This document shows positions 41,341 through 49,953 of a DNA stretch of 64,000 nucleotides, piece after piece (position 1 is the stretch's first letter; each line of letters opens with the position of its first letter). The notes under the pieces are model-generated. The model did not search any database and was not told the DNA's origin. It was given only the letters and a program-made list of their open reading frames with translations. This stretch comes from Streptomyces sp. JH34 (GTDB lineage: Bacteria > Actinomycetota > Actinomycetes > Streptomycetales > Streptomycetaceae). The translations under genes and the position numbers were made by a program. Location: contig NZ_JAJSOO010000001.1 in NCBI RefSeq assembly GCF_029428875.1, forward strand, positions 4,526,001 through 4,590,000, read 5' to 3'.

Positions 41341-41808
41341 TCAGATCCCTAGGTCCTTGATGATCTTGGCGACGTGCCCGGTCGCCTTGACGTTGTAGAG
41401 GGCCTTCTCCACCTTGCCCTCCTCGTCGACCACGATCGTGGAGCGGATCACCCCTGTCACCACTTTGCCGTAGAGCTTCTTCTCGCCGAACGCGCCGTAT
41501 GCCTCCAGGGTCTCCTTGGAGGGGTCGCCGACCAGTGTGACCTTGAGGTTCTCCTTCTCGCGGAACTTCGCGAGCTTCTCCGGCTTGTCGGGCGACACGC
41601 CGATGACGTCGTAGCCGGCGCCGGTCAGGAGCTCCAGGTTGTCGGTGAAGTCGCAGGCCTGCTTGGTGCAGCCTGGGGTAAGCGCGGCGGGGTAGAAGTA
41701 GACGATGACCTTGCGGCCCTTGTGGTCTGCGAGCGAGACATCGTTGCCGTCGGCGTCCGGAAGGGTGAAGGCGGGGGCGGTGTCGCCGGTCTGGAGTCGC
41801 TCGCTCAT
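41341..41808 (-). CDS. bcp: Thiol peroxidase, Bcp/PrxQ type
   Basis: A 155-residue thioredoxin-dependent peroxiredoxin. The peroxidatic Cys47 sits in YPAALTPGCTKQACDF and the resolving Cys52 five residues later, the PrxQ arrangement. It detoxifies hydrogen peroxide and lipid hydroperoxides in the cytoplasm. ATG at 41808. Complete at family length; divergent from the DUF3618 gene. Confidence 0.95.
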   Translation of the reverse strand: MSERLQTGDTAPAFTLPDADGNDVSLADHKGRKVIVYFYPAALTPGCTKQACDFTDNLELLTGAGYDVIGVSPDKPEKLAKFREKENLKVTLVGDPSKETLEAYGAFGEKKLYGKVVTGVIRSTIVVDEEGKVEKALYNVKATGHVAKIIKDLGI

Positions 41809-41936
41809 GTCTCTCCTCGAGTGGCACGTGTGCTGTGTGGCACCGAGCGTAATAGGGGGTGCCGCCGGGTGCGGGGGCGGCCGAGCTGACAGACTGTCGA
41901 TGAAGGTTTACCCGAGACGACCACGGAGGCGGCGCA

Positions 41937-42287
41937 GTGTCGGATACCAGGACCCCTGCGCAGATCGAGGCGGACATCATCAGCAGGCGCGCGCAGCTTG
42001 CGGTGGTGCTGGACGAGATCGGGGTGCGGGTGCACCCGAAGACGATGATCGGTGACGCGAAGGCCAAGGTCGCGTCGACGGTGGACCGGACGGCGGGGCG
42101 TGCGTACGTCGCGGTGAATCGTTCGGTTTCGGACGTGAAGGCGCAGTTCGTCGCGGAGGACGGTTCGCCGCGGCTGGAGCGGGTGATTCCGGCCGCGTTG
42201 GTGGTGGTCGGTGCGGTGGCGTTGCTGACGGTGTCGACCTCCCGGTCGTCCGGGCCCTCGCGGTCCGGGTGGCGCAAGAGGCGCTGA
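41937..42287 (+). CDS. DUF3618 membrane protein
   Basis: A 116-residue protein: front TPAQIEADIISRRAQLAVVLDEI, the DUF3618 hallmark helix, a middle amphipathic region and one C-terminal membrane span (VIPAALVVVGAVALLTV) with a basic tail. Such proteins occur near stress and cell-envelope genes; function unknown. GTG at 41937 follows GGAGG. Confidence 0.85.
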   Translation: MSDTRTPAQIEADIISRRAQLAVVLDEIGVRVHPKTMIGDAKAKVASTVDRTAGRAYVAVNRSVSDVKAQFVAEDGSPRLERVIPAALVVVGAVALLTVSTSRSSGPSRSGWRKRR

Positions 42288-42347
42288 GGGCGGTCTCCGT
42301 GCGGCCCCGGGCGTGTGGAGCGGTTCGGGGCAGGTAGGTTTCTGCGC

Positions 42348-42698
42348 GTGAGCGACAACGGCATGAGCAACACCGATGACAAGCTGCCGATCCGGATGCT
42401 GCACGACCGTGTGCTGGTCCGGTCGGATTCACCCGAGGGTGAGCGGCGGTCGGGCGGCGGGATCCTGATTCCGGCGACGGCGGCGGTCGGCCGGCGTCTG
42501 GCGTGGGCCGCGGTGGTCGCGGTCGGCCAGAACGTGCGGACCGTGGAGCCGGGTGACCGGGTGCTGTACGACCCCGAGGACCGTGCCGAGGTCGAGGTGC
42601 GGGGTGTGGCGTACGTGCTGATGCGTGAGCGGGATCTGCACGCGGTGGCGGCGGACCGGTTCGAGGGTTCGGTGGATTCGACGGGGCTGTATCTGTAG
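42348..42698 (+). CDS. GroES-like co-chaperone-family protein
   Basis: A 116-residue GroES-fold protein: IRMLHDRVLVRSDSPEGERRSGGGILIPATA, then VVAVGQNVRTVEPGDRVLYDP and GVAYVLMRERDLHAV. It is a divergent second copy rather than the main GroES, which would lie with groEL1; it may partner a second GroEL. GTG at 42348 gives a short extra tail; ATG at 42363 is an alternative. Confidence 0.85.
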   Translation: MSDNGMSNTDDKLPIRMLHDRVLVRSDSPEGERRSGGGILIPATAAVGRRLAWAAVVAVGQNVRTVEPGDRVLYDPEDRAEVEVRGVAYVLMRERDLHAVAADRFEGSVDSTGLYL

Positions 42699-42716
42699 GC
42701 AGGTGTGGGTCGAGTG

Positions 42717-42747
42717 GGCCTGGTGACTGTGGTCACCAGGCCTTTTT
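42717..42747 (+). terminator. Intrinsic terminator after the GroES-like gene
   Basis: Perfect 11-bp stem GGCCTGGTGAC/GTCACCAGGCC, four-base loop and five T residues: the most canonical terminator in the window. It isolates the riboswitch-sugE unit. Confidence 0.95.
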
Positions 42748-42776
42748 GCTGTTCTGTGGGCTTGCTACGGTGGTGG

Positions 42777-42823
42777 GACCCCGACGAGACGCGCCGTACC
42801 GGGTTTCCGCAAAGACGACGCAC
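42777..42823 (+). ncRNA. Guanidine-III (mini-ykkC) riboswitch
   Basis: The segment reads CCCCGACGAG, then ACGCGCCGTACCGGG, and after a short linker CAAAGACGACGC. This follows the guanidine-III consensus (GACGAG-x2-GCGCCGTACC-x-GG ... CAAGACGxCGC) closely: P1 stem CCCG/CGGG, two conserved ACGR elements and a 3' segment able to form the pseudoknot with the loop. It lies 47 bases before the GTG of a SugE-type exporter and just after a terminator, exactly where this riboswitch is found. It should turn on translation when guanidinium binds. Confidence 0.78.
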
Positions 42824-42869
42824 CCGTGTTGGTCACGCGTTTCGCGTGTTTCGTCGTGGAGGTGCCGTC

Positions 42870-43190
42870 GTGGCGTGGGTTCTGCTGGTCGTGGCCGGTC
42901 TGCTGGAAGTGGGCTGGTCGATCGGGATGAAGTACACCGAGGGGTTCACGCGGCTGTGGCCGAGTGTGTTCACGGGCCTCGGGATCGTTGCCAGCATGAT
43001 GCTGCTGTCGCAGGCGGCGAAGACGCTGCCGATCGGTACGGCGTACGGCGTGTGGGTGGGGATCGGTGCGGCCGGTGCGGCGGTGCTGGGCATGGTCGTG
43101 CTGAACGAGCCGGTGACCGCCGCCCGTATCTTCTTCGTCTGTCTGCTGCTGGTGGCGGTGGTGGGGTTGAAGGCGACGTCCGGTCACTGA
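42870..43190 (+). CDS. sugE: SMR-family exporter SugE/Gdx (guanidinium exporter)
   Basis: A 106-residue, four-span small multidrug resistance protein. The key Glu14 is in LLEVGWSIGMKYTEGFTRLWPS, a sequence typical of the Gdx (SugE) branch rather than EmrE, and span 3 has PIGTAYGVWVGIGAAGA. Gdx proteins swap guanidinium for protons as dimers. The upstream guanidine-III riboswitch independently supports this. GTG at 42870 follows GTGGAGG; the longer open frame upstream lies over the riboswitch. Confidence 0.92.
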   Translation: MAWVLLVVAGLLEVGWSIGMKYTEGFTRLWPSVFTGLGIVASMMLLSQAAKTLPIGTAYGVWVGIGAAGAAVLGMVVLNEPVTAARIFFVCLLLVAVVGLKATSGH

Positions 43191-43198
43191 GCTGTACG

Positions 43199-43238
43199 GC
43201 GACGGCGGCGCTCCCGGGTCCGGGAGCGCCGCCGTCGT
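43199..43238. terminator. Bidirectional terminator between sugE and the PBP gene
   Basis: Sixteen-base perfect stem (43201-43216 with 43221-43236) with GGTC loop, extendable by two pairs, between convergent stops at 43190 and 43243. Confidence 0.92.
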
Positions 43239-43242
43239 GTGT

Positions 43243-45723
43243 TCAGGGGCGGGTGGGGCCTTGGGGGTCCTGCCCGTCCCTGTCGTGCGGGTCGGCCGGG
43301 GGGCCTGCGCCGGGGCGGACCGGTTCGCGGTGGGCGGGTTCCTTTCCGGGCCGGTGGGTGCCGGGGGCGCGGGCGTCGGTCCGGCGGTCCCGGCCGTCGG
43401 TGTGCGGGGGTGCGGCGGCGGGGTCGGTGGCGCGGGGCCCGTCGGGGGCGCGGGTCGCTTCCGAGGGGGAGTCGGGGGTGCGTGTTCCGCGTCGTTCCTC
43501 GCGGGAGTCCGCGGTGCCGGGTGCGTCGGTGTCCTCGCGGTCCCTCGGTTTCCGGGTGCCTCCGGCTTCCTCCGTGTCGTCGGGGTCCCCGCTCTCGTCC
43601 GGCTCTCCGCTCTCCTCGGGGTCGGGTTCCTCGGGGCCTTCGTCGGCCTCCAGGTCGAAGTCCTGTACGGGGCTGCCTTCCAGGGCGGCTCTGGTGTAGT
43701 CCGCCCAGGTCTCGGCGGGTGCGCCGCCGCCGTTCATGCGGGCGAGGCCGAGTGCGCCGTAGAGGGGTTTCTGTACGCCGGTCTCGGGGTCCTGGCCCAT
43801 GACGGCGATGACGGTGGCGAGGTCTGGGGTGTAGCCGGCGAACCAGGCGGCCTTGTCCTCCTCGGCGGTGCCCGTCTTGCCGGCGGCGGGGCGGCCGGAG
43901 CCCTGGGCCGCGGTGCCGGTTCCGCCGTCGACGACGCTGCGCAGGACGGAGGTGGTGGTGTCGGCGGCTTCGCGGCTGACGGCGCGCCGGGTGGTCCTCT
44001 CGGGGAGGTCGAGTTCCTCGGCGTTCTTGCTGATCTCGGAGACGAGGGTGTGGGGGCGTTGCCTGCCGTGGTCGGCGAGGGTGGCGTAGGCGGAGGCCAT
44101 GTCGACGACGCTGGCGGTGGCGGGGCCGAGTGCGATGGACGGTGAGGCGGTGAGGTCGGGGGTGTCCTGGGGGATGCCGAGGGCGATCGCGGTGTCCTTG
44201 ACCTCCTGGGGGCCGACGTCCTGGGCCATCTGGGCGTAGACGGCGTTGACGGATTTGTCGGTGGCTTCGCGGACGGTGATGTGGCCGTAGTCGACGTCGT
44301 CCTCGTTGGCGGGGGAGTAGTCGGTGGAGCCGGTGGCGCTCTGGACGGTGCGTTCGTTGGTGCCGTCGTAGCGGGTGTTGGGGGTGATCGCGCGGTCCTT
44401 CTGGGTGGTGGACCCGTTGGCGAGGGCGGCGGCGAGGACGAACGGCTTGAAGGTGGATCCGACCTGGTAGTCGCGGCGGGTGGCGTTGTTGACGAACTGT
44501 CTGGTGTAGTCGACGCCGCCGTAGAGGGCGACGACGTGGCCGGTGCCGGGGTCGACGGAGGCGCCGCCGGCGCGGACGTTGCGGTCGGCGTCGCGTTCGT
44601 CGCTGGTTCGGGACAGGACGTTGTCCTTGACGGCTTCGACGAGGGCGTCCTGCTTCTTCTTCTGGAGGGTGGTGGTGATGCGGTAGCCGCCGGTGGCGAG
44701 GGTCTTCTCGTCGAGGATCTTGTTGGCGGCGAGGTAGTGGTCGACGGCCTGGACGATGTAGCCGCGCTGGCCGGAGAGCGCTGTGGCGGGCTTGGCCTTG
44801 CCGGGGACGGGGAAGGTCATGGCGTCGCGGTCGTCGGGGGTGAGCCAGTGGTGTTGGACCATGCCGTCGAGCACGTAGTCCCAGCGGGCGAGGATGGCCT
44901 TCTTGTTCTCGGGGTGGGCGACGACGTCGTTGGAGCTGGGGGCGTTGAGCAGGGAGGCGAGGTAGGCGCCTTCGCCTGCGCCGAGGTCTTCGACGTCCTT
45001 GCCGTAGTAGGCGTGGGAGGCGGCCTGGATGCCGTAGGCGTTGCGGCCGAAGTAGCTGGTGTTGAGGTAGCCCTCGAGGATCTCGTCCTTGCTCTGTTCG
45101 CGGTCGAGCTTGATGGAGATGAAGAATTCCTTGGCCTTGCGGACGACGGTCTGTTCCTGGCCGAGGTAGTAGTTCTTGACGTACTGCTGGGTGATGGTGG
45201 AGCCGCCCTGCCTGCCCTTGCCGGTGACGGTGTTCCAGCCGGCGCGGAGGGTGGCTTTGACGTCGATGGCGTCCTCGGAGTAGAAGTCCCGGTCCTCCGC
45301 GGCGAGTACGGCGTGCTGGATGGTGCGGGGGATGCGGCGGAGGGGGATGTTCTCGCGGTTGATCTCGCCGTCGCGGGCGATGACGGTCTTCCCGTCCGCG
45401 TACAGGTAGACGTTGGACTGGGCGGTCGCGCTGGCGTTCGCGGCTGGGATGTCGACGATCTGGTAGCCGGCGATGAATCCGCCGACGAGGAGCAGTGCGA
45501 GGAGGAGTACGCCGCCGAGGACCATGCGCCAGGTGGGGACGGCGCGTCGCCAGCCGGTGCGCTTGGGCCGCTTGGGGCGTTTCGTGCGCCCCTTGGAGTC
45601 CTTTGCGCCGTTCGGGTGCTGGGGGTCCGGGGTGGGGGCCGTGGCCGAGTGGTCTCGGGGGGCCCAGCCCTGGGAGCCCTGCTGACCAGGGTCTCCGCCG
45701 TCCTGCGGTGGCTCTTGGCTCAT
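43243..45723 (-). CDS. Class A penicillin-binding protein (glycosyltransferase-transpeptidase)
   Basis: An 826-residue bifunctional peptidoglycan synthase. A Pro/Lys-rich cytoplasmic tail precedes one membrane span (about 68-90). The GT51 domain has AAEDRDFYSEDAID with its catalytic Glu, and GGSTITQQYVKN. The transpeptidase has the three penicillin motifs: SxxK as GSTFKPF, SxN as SVNAVY and KTGTAEE. The last ~150 residues are disordered Glu/Asp/Pro/Arg. It builds lateral or septal wall in hyphae. ATG at 45723; divergent from the ABC-2 operon. Confidence 0.95.
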   Translation of the reverse strand: MSQEPPQDGGDPGQQGSQGWAPRDHSATAPTPDPQHPNGAKDSKGRTKRPKRPKRTGWRRAVPTWRMVLGGVLLLALLLVGGFIAGYQIVDIPAANASATAQSNVYLYADGKTVIARDGEINRENIPLRRIPRTIQHAVLAAEDRDFYSEDAIDVKATLRAGWNTVTGKGRQGGSTITQQYVKNYYLGQEQTVVRKAKEFFISIKLDREQSKDEILEGYLNTSYFGRNAYGIQAASHAYYGKDVEDLGAGEGAYLASLLNAPSSNDVVAHPENKKAILARWDYVLDGMVQHHWLTPDDRDAMTFPVPGKAKPATALSGQRGYIVQAVDHYLAANKILDEKTLATGGYRITTTLQKKKQDALVEAVKDNVLSRTSDERDADRNVRAGGASVDPGTGHVVALYGGVDYTRQFVNNATRRDYQVGSTFKPFVLAAALANGSTTQKDRAITPNTRYDGTNERTVQSATGSTDYSPANEDDVDYGHITVREATDKSVNAVYAQMAQDVGPQEVKDTAIALGIPQDTPDLTASPSIALGPATASVVDMASAYATLADHGRQRPHTLVSEISKNAEELDLPERTTRRAVSREAADTTTSVLRSVVDGGTGTAAQGSGRPAAGKTGTAEEDKAAWFAGYTPDLATVIAVMGQDPETGVQKPLYGALGLARMNGGGAPAETWADYTRAALEGSPVQDFDLEADEGPEEPDPEESGEPDESGDPDDTEEAGGTRKPRDREDTDAPGTADSREERRGTRTPDSPSEATRAPDGPRATDPAAAPPHTDGRDRRTDARAPGTHRPGKEPAHREPVRPGAGPPADPHDRDGQDPQGPTRP

Positions 45724-45873
45724 GACTGTGAGGCTCCTCGACTGCGGATGATTTTCCTATAGTGCACTTTTCGGGCGGATAACCCTCGGATCCCTTCGAC
45801 GGAAATAGGGTCGCGGCGGCCGATGGGCCTCGACTAAGGTCGTGCGCTTTGGCGGAAAGAGGGGGGGAGCGAG

Positions 45874-46674
45874 GTGCGGCTCTATGCCGTGGTGGCGGCC
45901 GGGGGATTCCGGCGGTACACCACTTACCGGGTGGCCACGCTCGCGGGGGTGTTCACCAACACCGTCTTCGGTTTCATCATGGCGTACACCTACATCGCCC
46001 TGTGGGACGAGCGTCCGCACCTCGGCGGGTACGACATGTCGCAGGCGCTGACCTATGTGTGGCTGGGTCAGGCCCTGCTGATGACCTGCGCGATGATGGG
46101 CGGCGGCTTCGAGGACGAGCTGATGGAGCGGATCCGTACGGGCGACATCGCGGTCGACCTGTACCGGCCCGCCGACCTGCAGCTGTGGTGGATGGCGGGG
46201 GACCTGGGCCGGGCCGCGTTCCATCTGCTGGGGCGCGGGATCGTGCCGATGGTGCTGGGCGCCCTGGCCTTCGATCTGGCGCTGCCGGGCTCCCCGTGGA
46301 CCTGGCTCGCCTTCCTGGTGTCGGTGGTGCTGGGGGTGGTGGTGAGCTTCGCGGTGCGCTTCCTCGTGGCGCTGTCGGCCTTCTGGCTGATGGACGGGGC
46401 CGGGGCGATGCAGATCGCCTGGCTGGCCGGGTTGTTCTTCTCGGGGATGCTGCTGCCGCTGAACCTGTTTCCCGGTGCGCTCGGTGAGGTGGCCCGCGCA
46501 CTGCCGTGGTCGTCCCTGCTGCAGGTTCCGGCCGATGTGTTCCTCGGTACGTACGCGGGCTGGGACCTTGCGGGTGCGTACGCCTTCCAGGCCGGCTGGG
46601 CGGTGGTGCTGCTGCTCGCGGGACGGCTCCTGCAGTCGGTGGCGACGAGGAGGGTGGTGGTCCAGGGTGGCTGA
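45874..46674 (+). CDS. ABC-2 type exporter permease (first)
   Basis: A 266-residue membrane protein with six spans, of the ABC-2/DUF990-like kind (start VRLYAVVAAGGFRRYTTYRVATLAGV, with GDIAVDLYRPADLQLWW loop). It is the first gene of a three-gene exporter. GTG at 45874 follows GGGGGGAGCGAG. Its stop overlaps the next start by eight bases. Substrate unknown. Confidence 0.88.
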   Translation: MRLYAVVAAGGFRRYTTYRVATLAGVFTNTVFGFIMAYTYIALWDERPHLGGYDMSQALTYVWLGQALLMTCAMMGGGFEDELMERIRTGDIAVDLYRPADLQLWWMAGDLGRAAFHLLGRGIVPMVLGALAFDLALPGSPWTWLAFLVSVVLGVVVSFAVRFLVALSAFWLMDGAGAMQIAWLAGLFFSGMLLPLNLFPGALGEVARALPWSSLLQVPADVFLGTYAGWDLAGAYAFQAGWAVVLLLAGRLLQSVATRRVVVQGG

Positions 46675-47539
46675 GGTCCGGGTGGAGGGCGTCGTCGCGG
46701 CGGAGCAGGGCATCGTGTCCGCCGAGAGGTCGCGGCTGGTCGAGGGGGTGCGCGGGTACGGGCTGATCGTGGGGATGTGGCTGCGTTCGACGATGGCGTA
46801 CCGCGCGTCGTTCGTGATGACGGCCGTGGGGAACTTCGTGGCGACGGGCTTCGACTTCGTCACGATCATGCTGATGTTCACGCACGTCGACGTGCTGGGC
46901 GGCTTCACGCTGCCGGAGGTCGCGCTGCTGTACGGCGCGTCGGCGACCGCGTTCGGGCTTGCCGACCTGGTGCTGGGGTCGATGGACCGGCTGGGGCGGC
47001 GGGTGCGGGACGGGACGCTGGACACGCTGCTGGTGCGTCCCGTGCCGGTGCTGGCGCAGGTGGCCGCCGACCGGTTCGCGCTGCGCAGGCTGGGGCGGAT
47101 CACCCAGGGGCTGCTGGTACTGGGCTACGCGCTGCTGGTGCTGGACATCGAGTGGACGCCCCTGAAGGTGGCGATGCTGCCGATGATGGTGCTGAGCGGG
47201 GCGGCCGTCTTCGGGGCGGTGTTCGTGGTGGGGGCGGCGTTCCAGTTCTTCGCCCAGGACGCCTCCGAGGTGCAGAACGCGTTCACGTACGGCGGGACGA
47301 CGCTGCTGCAGTATCCGCCGTCGGTGTTCGCGAAGGACCTGGTGCGTGGGGTGACGTTCGTGGTGCCGCTGGCGTTCGTGAGCTGGCTGCCGGCCCTGTA
47401 CGTGCTGGGCCGGGACTATCCGCTGGATCTGCCGCGGTGGGTGGCGTTCCTGCCGCCGGTGGTGGCCGTGGGGTGCTGGGTGATCGCGGGGCTGGCGTGG
47501 CGGGTGGGACTGCGGGCGTACCGCAGTACGGGAAGCTGA
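46667..47539 (+). CDS. ABC-2 type exporter permease (second)
   Basis: A 290-residue, six-span paralogue of the first permease, sharing the DGTLDTLLVRPVPVLAQV loop. The pair forms a heterodimeric channel. GTG at 46667 overlaps the first permease gene and follows GAGGAGGG; the open frame further upstream is a shadow of that gene. ABC-2 pairs of this type in Streptomyces have been tied to export of lipids or small molecules, without known substrate here. Confidence 0.88.
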   Translation: MAEVRVEGVVAAEQGIVSAERSRLVEGVRGYGLIVGMWLRSTMAYRASFVMTAVGNFVATGFDFVTIMLMFTHVDVLGGFTLPEVALLYGASATAFGLADLVLGSMDRLGRRVRDGTLDTLLVRPVPVLAQVAADRFALRRLGRITQGLLVLGYALLVLDIEWTPLKVAMLPMMVLSGAAVFGAVFVVGAAFQFFAQDASEVQNAFTYGGTTLLQYPPSVFAKDLVRGVTFVVPLAFVSWLPALYVLGRDYPLDLPRWVAFLPPVVAVGCWVIAGLAWRVGLRAYRSTGS

Positions 47540-47542
47540 GGA

Positions 47543-48526
47543 GTGGGCGTGGACGACATGGACTTCATCGAGCTCGACGGTGTCGAGAAGGTCTTCGACG
47601 TGCGTCGCAGGACGGGCTTCATGCGCCGTGAGCGGCGCGAGGTGCGGGCGGTGGACGGGATCAGTTTCCGGGTGCCGCGCGGTGAGATGGTCGGTTACAT
47701 CGGGCCGAACGGGGCCGGCAAGTCGACGACGATCAAGATGCTGACGGGCATTCTCACGCCGAGCGGGGGCCGGCTGCGGGTCGCGGGCATCGACCCGACC
47801 CGGGAGCGTACGAAGCTCGCGCACCGGATCGGTGTGGTGTTCGGGCAGCGTACGACGCTGTGGTGGGACCTCCCGTTGCGTGATTCGTACCGGCTGATGC
47901 ACCGGATGTACCGGATCCCGGACAGCCGGTTCCGGGAGAACATGGACCGGTGCGTCGAACTTCTGGATCTGGGCGCGTTGCTGGAGGTACCGGTGCGTCA
48001 GCTGTCCCTGGGGCAGCGGATGCGGGGGGACATCGCGGCGGCGCTGCTGCACGATCCGGAGGTTCTGTACCTGGACGAGCCGACGATCGGGCTCGACGTG
48101 GTGTCGAAGGCCAAGGTGCGTGGGTTCCTGCGGGACCTGAACGCGGAGCGTTCGACGACGGTGCTGCTGACGACGCACGACCTGACCGACATCGAGCAGC
48201 TGTGCAAGCGCGTGATGGTGATCGACCACGGGCGTCTGATGTACGACGGTGCGCTGGCCGGGCTGCACGAGGTGGGTGAGAGCGAGCGCACGCTGGTGGT
48301 GGACCTGGAGCGGGAACTGCCGCCGATCGAGCTGGGGTCGGAGCCCTCGGTGCGGGTGGTGAAGGTGGAGGGCCCCCGGCAGTGGCTGGCGTTCCCGGCC
48401 GCGGCGTCGGCCGCTCCGCTGGTGGCGCGTATCGCGGCGGACTATCCGCTGGTCGACCTTTCGGTGCGGGAGCCGGACATCGAGTCCGTCATCGCGAAGA
48501 TGTACGTGTCGGATCCCGCCGCCTGA
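47543..48526 (+). CDS. ABC-2 exporter ATPase
   Basis: About 325 residues. Walker A GPNGAGKST (residues about 56-64), Q-loop VVFGQRTTLWWDL, signature LSLGQRMRGDIAAAL, Walker B VLYLDEPTIGLD and His switch LLTTHDLTD. The Q-loop RTTLWWD form and the C-terminal domain of ~80 residues place it with DUF4162-like export ATPases. Partners are the two permeases just upstream. Starts at GTG 47543, GTG 47549 or ATG 47558 are all possible; GAGGAG at 47537-47544 favours the second or third. Confidence 0.9.
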   Translation: MGVDDMDFIELDGVEKVFDVRRRTGFMRRERREVRAVDGISFRVPRGEMVGYIGPNGAGKSTTIKMLTGILTPSGGRLRVAGIDPTRERTKLAHRIGVVFGQRTTLWWDLPLRDSYRLMHRMYRIPDSRFRENMDRCVELLDLGALLEVPVRQLSLGQRMRGDIAAALLHDPEVLYLDEPTIGLDVVSKAKVRGFLRDLNAERSTTVLLTTHDLTDIEQLCKRVMVIDHGRLMYDGALAGLHEVGESERTLVVDLERELPPIELGSEPSVRVVKVEGPRQWLAFPAAASAAPLVARIAADYPLVDLSVREPDIESVIAKMYVSDPAA

Positions 48527-48611
48527 AGGCCATTCCCGGGAGGGAATTGCCGGTCTCCACCGCGCCCCGCAGGATCTGGTCCCGACGGAACCGCCGGGCA
48601 AGGAGACGAAC

Positions 48612-49031
48612 ATGGCCGAGACCGACCCGCAGCGACTGGCCGACCGCTACATCGCTCAATGGAATGTGCGCGACGCCGCAGAGCGCCGCGCGGCCGTCGA
48701 GGGACTCTGGGCCGAGGACGGCACCCACGTCCTTCACCCCCCTGCGGAGATGCGACGGACCGCCGCGGAACTCGGCTTCGACCACCCGACTCTGCGGGCC
48801 CGGGGACACGACGCCATCGAGATCCGCGTGGCGCGTAGCTACGAGCGGTTCGTCGAGGAGCAGGGATTGGTCTTCCGGGCGCGACCGGGCGCGACACGTC
48901 TCGAGGGCGTGGTCAGGATCGGCTGGGAGGTGGTGTCCGGGACCGGCGACGTGGTGGGTGGTGGTTCGGACATGCTGGTACTCGACGACGACGGCCGTAT
49001 CAAGGCCGATTACATGTTCCCGGGCTCGTGA
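48612..49031 (+). CDS. NTF2-like (SnoaL) fold protein
   Basis: A 139-residue cytoplasmic protein with the SnoaL/NTF2 cone fold pattern: DRYIAQWNVRDAAERRAAVEGLWAEDGTHVL, a conserved-type ARGHDAIEIRVARSY and a final strand MLVLDDDGRIKADYMF. Members act as isomerases, hydrolases or simple ligand binders. ATG at 48612 follows AAGGAGA. The 3' end overlaps the convergent XRE gene by 22 bases. Specific role unknown. Confidence 0.82.
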   Translation: MAETDPQRLADRYIAQWNVRDAAERRAAVEGLWAEDGTHVLHPPAEMRRTAAELGFDHPTLRARGHDAIEIRVARSYERFVEEQGLVFRARPGATRLEGVVRIGWEVVSGTGDVVGGGSDMLVLDDDGRIKADYMFPGS

Positions 49032-49819
49032 CCGGCGGCGGTGCGAGCCCTGGTCGCGGCTGCTGCTGAGAGAGCCTCGGCCGTCGCCGGGTCGGCCGGC
49101 AGGAACGCCTCCAGCTTCAGCTCGGCAAGCGTCACGTCGACGGCGGTGGCGAAGGTCGTCACCGTGGTCATCAGGCGCAGTTCGCCGTACGGGGACCGCA
49201 GGCGCAGTGGCACCGCGAAACCGAGCTGCCCGGCGGACTGCTCCAGCTCGGGAACGTATCCGGTGAGCTCGGCGCGCAACTCCTGGAGGTGGCCGAGGCG
49301 TACCAGGATGTGGCGCGCCCACTCGGCGAGGTTGAGTATGCGGCGGGCCAGGCCGTCGGGGTGCAGCGCCAGGCGGTACACGTTCGTTCCCGGGCCCACC
49401 AGCTCGGGGGCCGCGCCCTCGGTGATGACGTCGAACGCGGTGTTCGCGGCGATCAGGTCTCCGCTCCGGTCCACGACCAGCGCCGGATACGGCAGGTGCC
49501 CGCGGAGGATGTGGTCGATGGCCGTGCGCACGGGGGCCAGCACCGGATCGTCCAGCGAGCTCTCCGGGTAGACGGGCGCGTACCCGGCGGCCAGCAGCAG
49601 CTCGTTGCGTTCCCGCAGCGGCAGCTCCAGGGACTCGGCCAGGCGCACGACCATGTTCCGTCCCGGGACGGACCTGCCGGATTCGATGAAGCTGAGGTGG
49701 CGCTGGGTGGTGCCCGCCCGCAACGCCAGGTCGAGCTGGCTGACATGACGGCGGGTACGGCGTTCGCGAAGCGTGCGAGGGAAGTCCACCGGCCTGTTGT
49801 AACGGTGGCGGGGGGCCAC
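49010..49819 (-). CDS. XRE-family regulator with MmyB-like ligand domain
   Basis: A 269-residue regulator. Residues about 15-70 hold the Cro/XRE helix-turn-helix (TLRERRTRRHVSQLDLALRAGTTQRHLSFIESGRS), the rest is the MmyB-like PAS-fold domain (HLPYPALVVDRSGDLIAANTAFDVI), which in related proteins binds fatty acids. GTG at 49819 has an AAGGAA site; GTG at 49789 (MDFPRTL) is the alternative used by homologues. Target likely the convergent NTF2 gene or its own promoter, without direct evidence. Confidence 0.85.
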   Translation of the reverse strand: MAPRHRYNRPVDFPRTLRERRTRRHVSQLDLALRAGTTQRHLSFIESGRSVPGRNMVVRLAESLELPLRERNELLLAAGYAPVYPESSLDDPVLAPVRTAIDHILRGHLPYPALVVDRSGDLIAANTAFDVITEGAAPELVGPGTNVYRLALHPDGLARRILNLAEWARHILVRLGHLQELRAELTGYVPELEQSAGQLGFAVPLRLRSPYGELRLMTTVTTFATAVDVTLAELKLEAFLPADPATAEALSAAAATRARTAAGHEPGNM

Positions 49820-49953
49820 GGGCCATTCCTTGCGGGGAATTGCCGCCACTCCTGCCGGAGGGAGCACGGCCGGCGTGGGCCGTCGGCGAATCCGTGATTC
49901 GTGACGGGACAACCCTTGGGCTCGTCCCGTGATTGCTCTATAGGGTGCGCCGT

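Noticed and set aside
45977..48613. 878-codon open frame antisense to the ABC-2 operon
   Set aside because: His/Arg/Gln-rich shadow with no start signals; the three ABC genes on the other strand carry all expected motifs.
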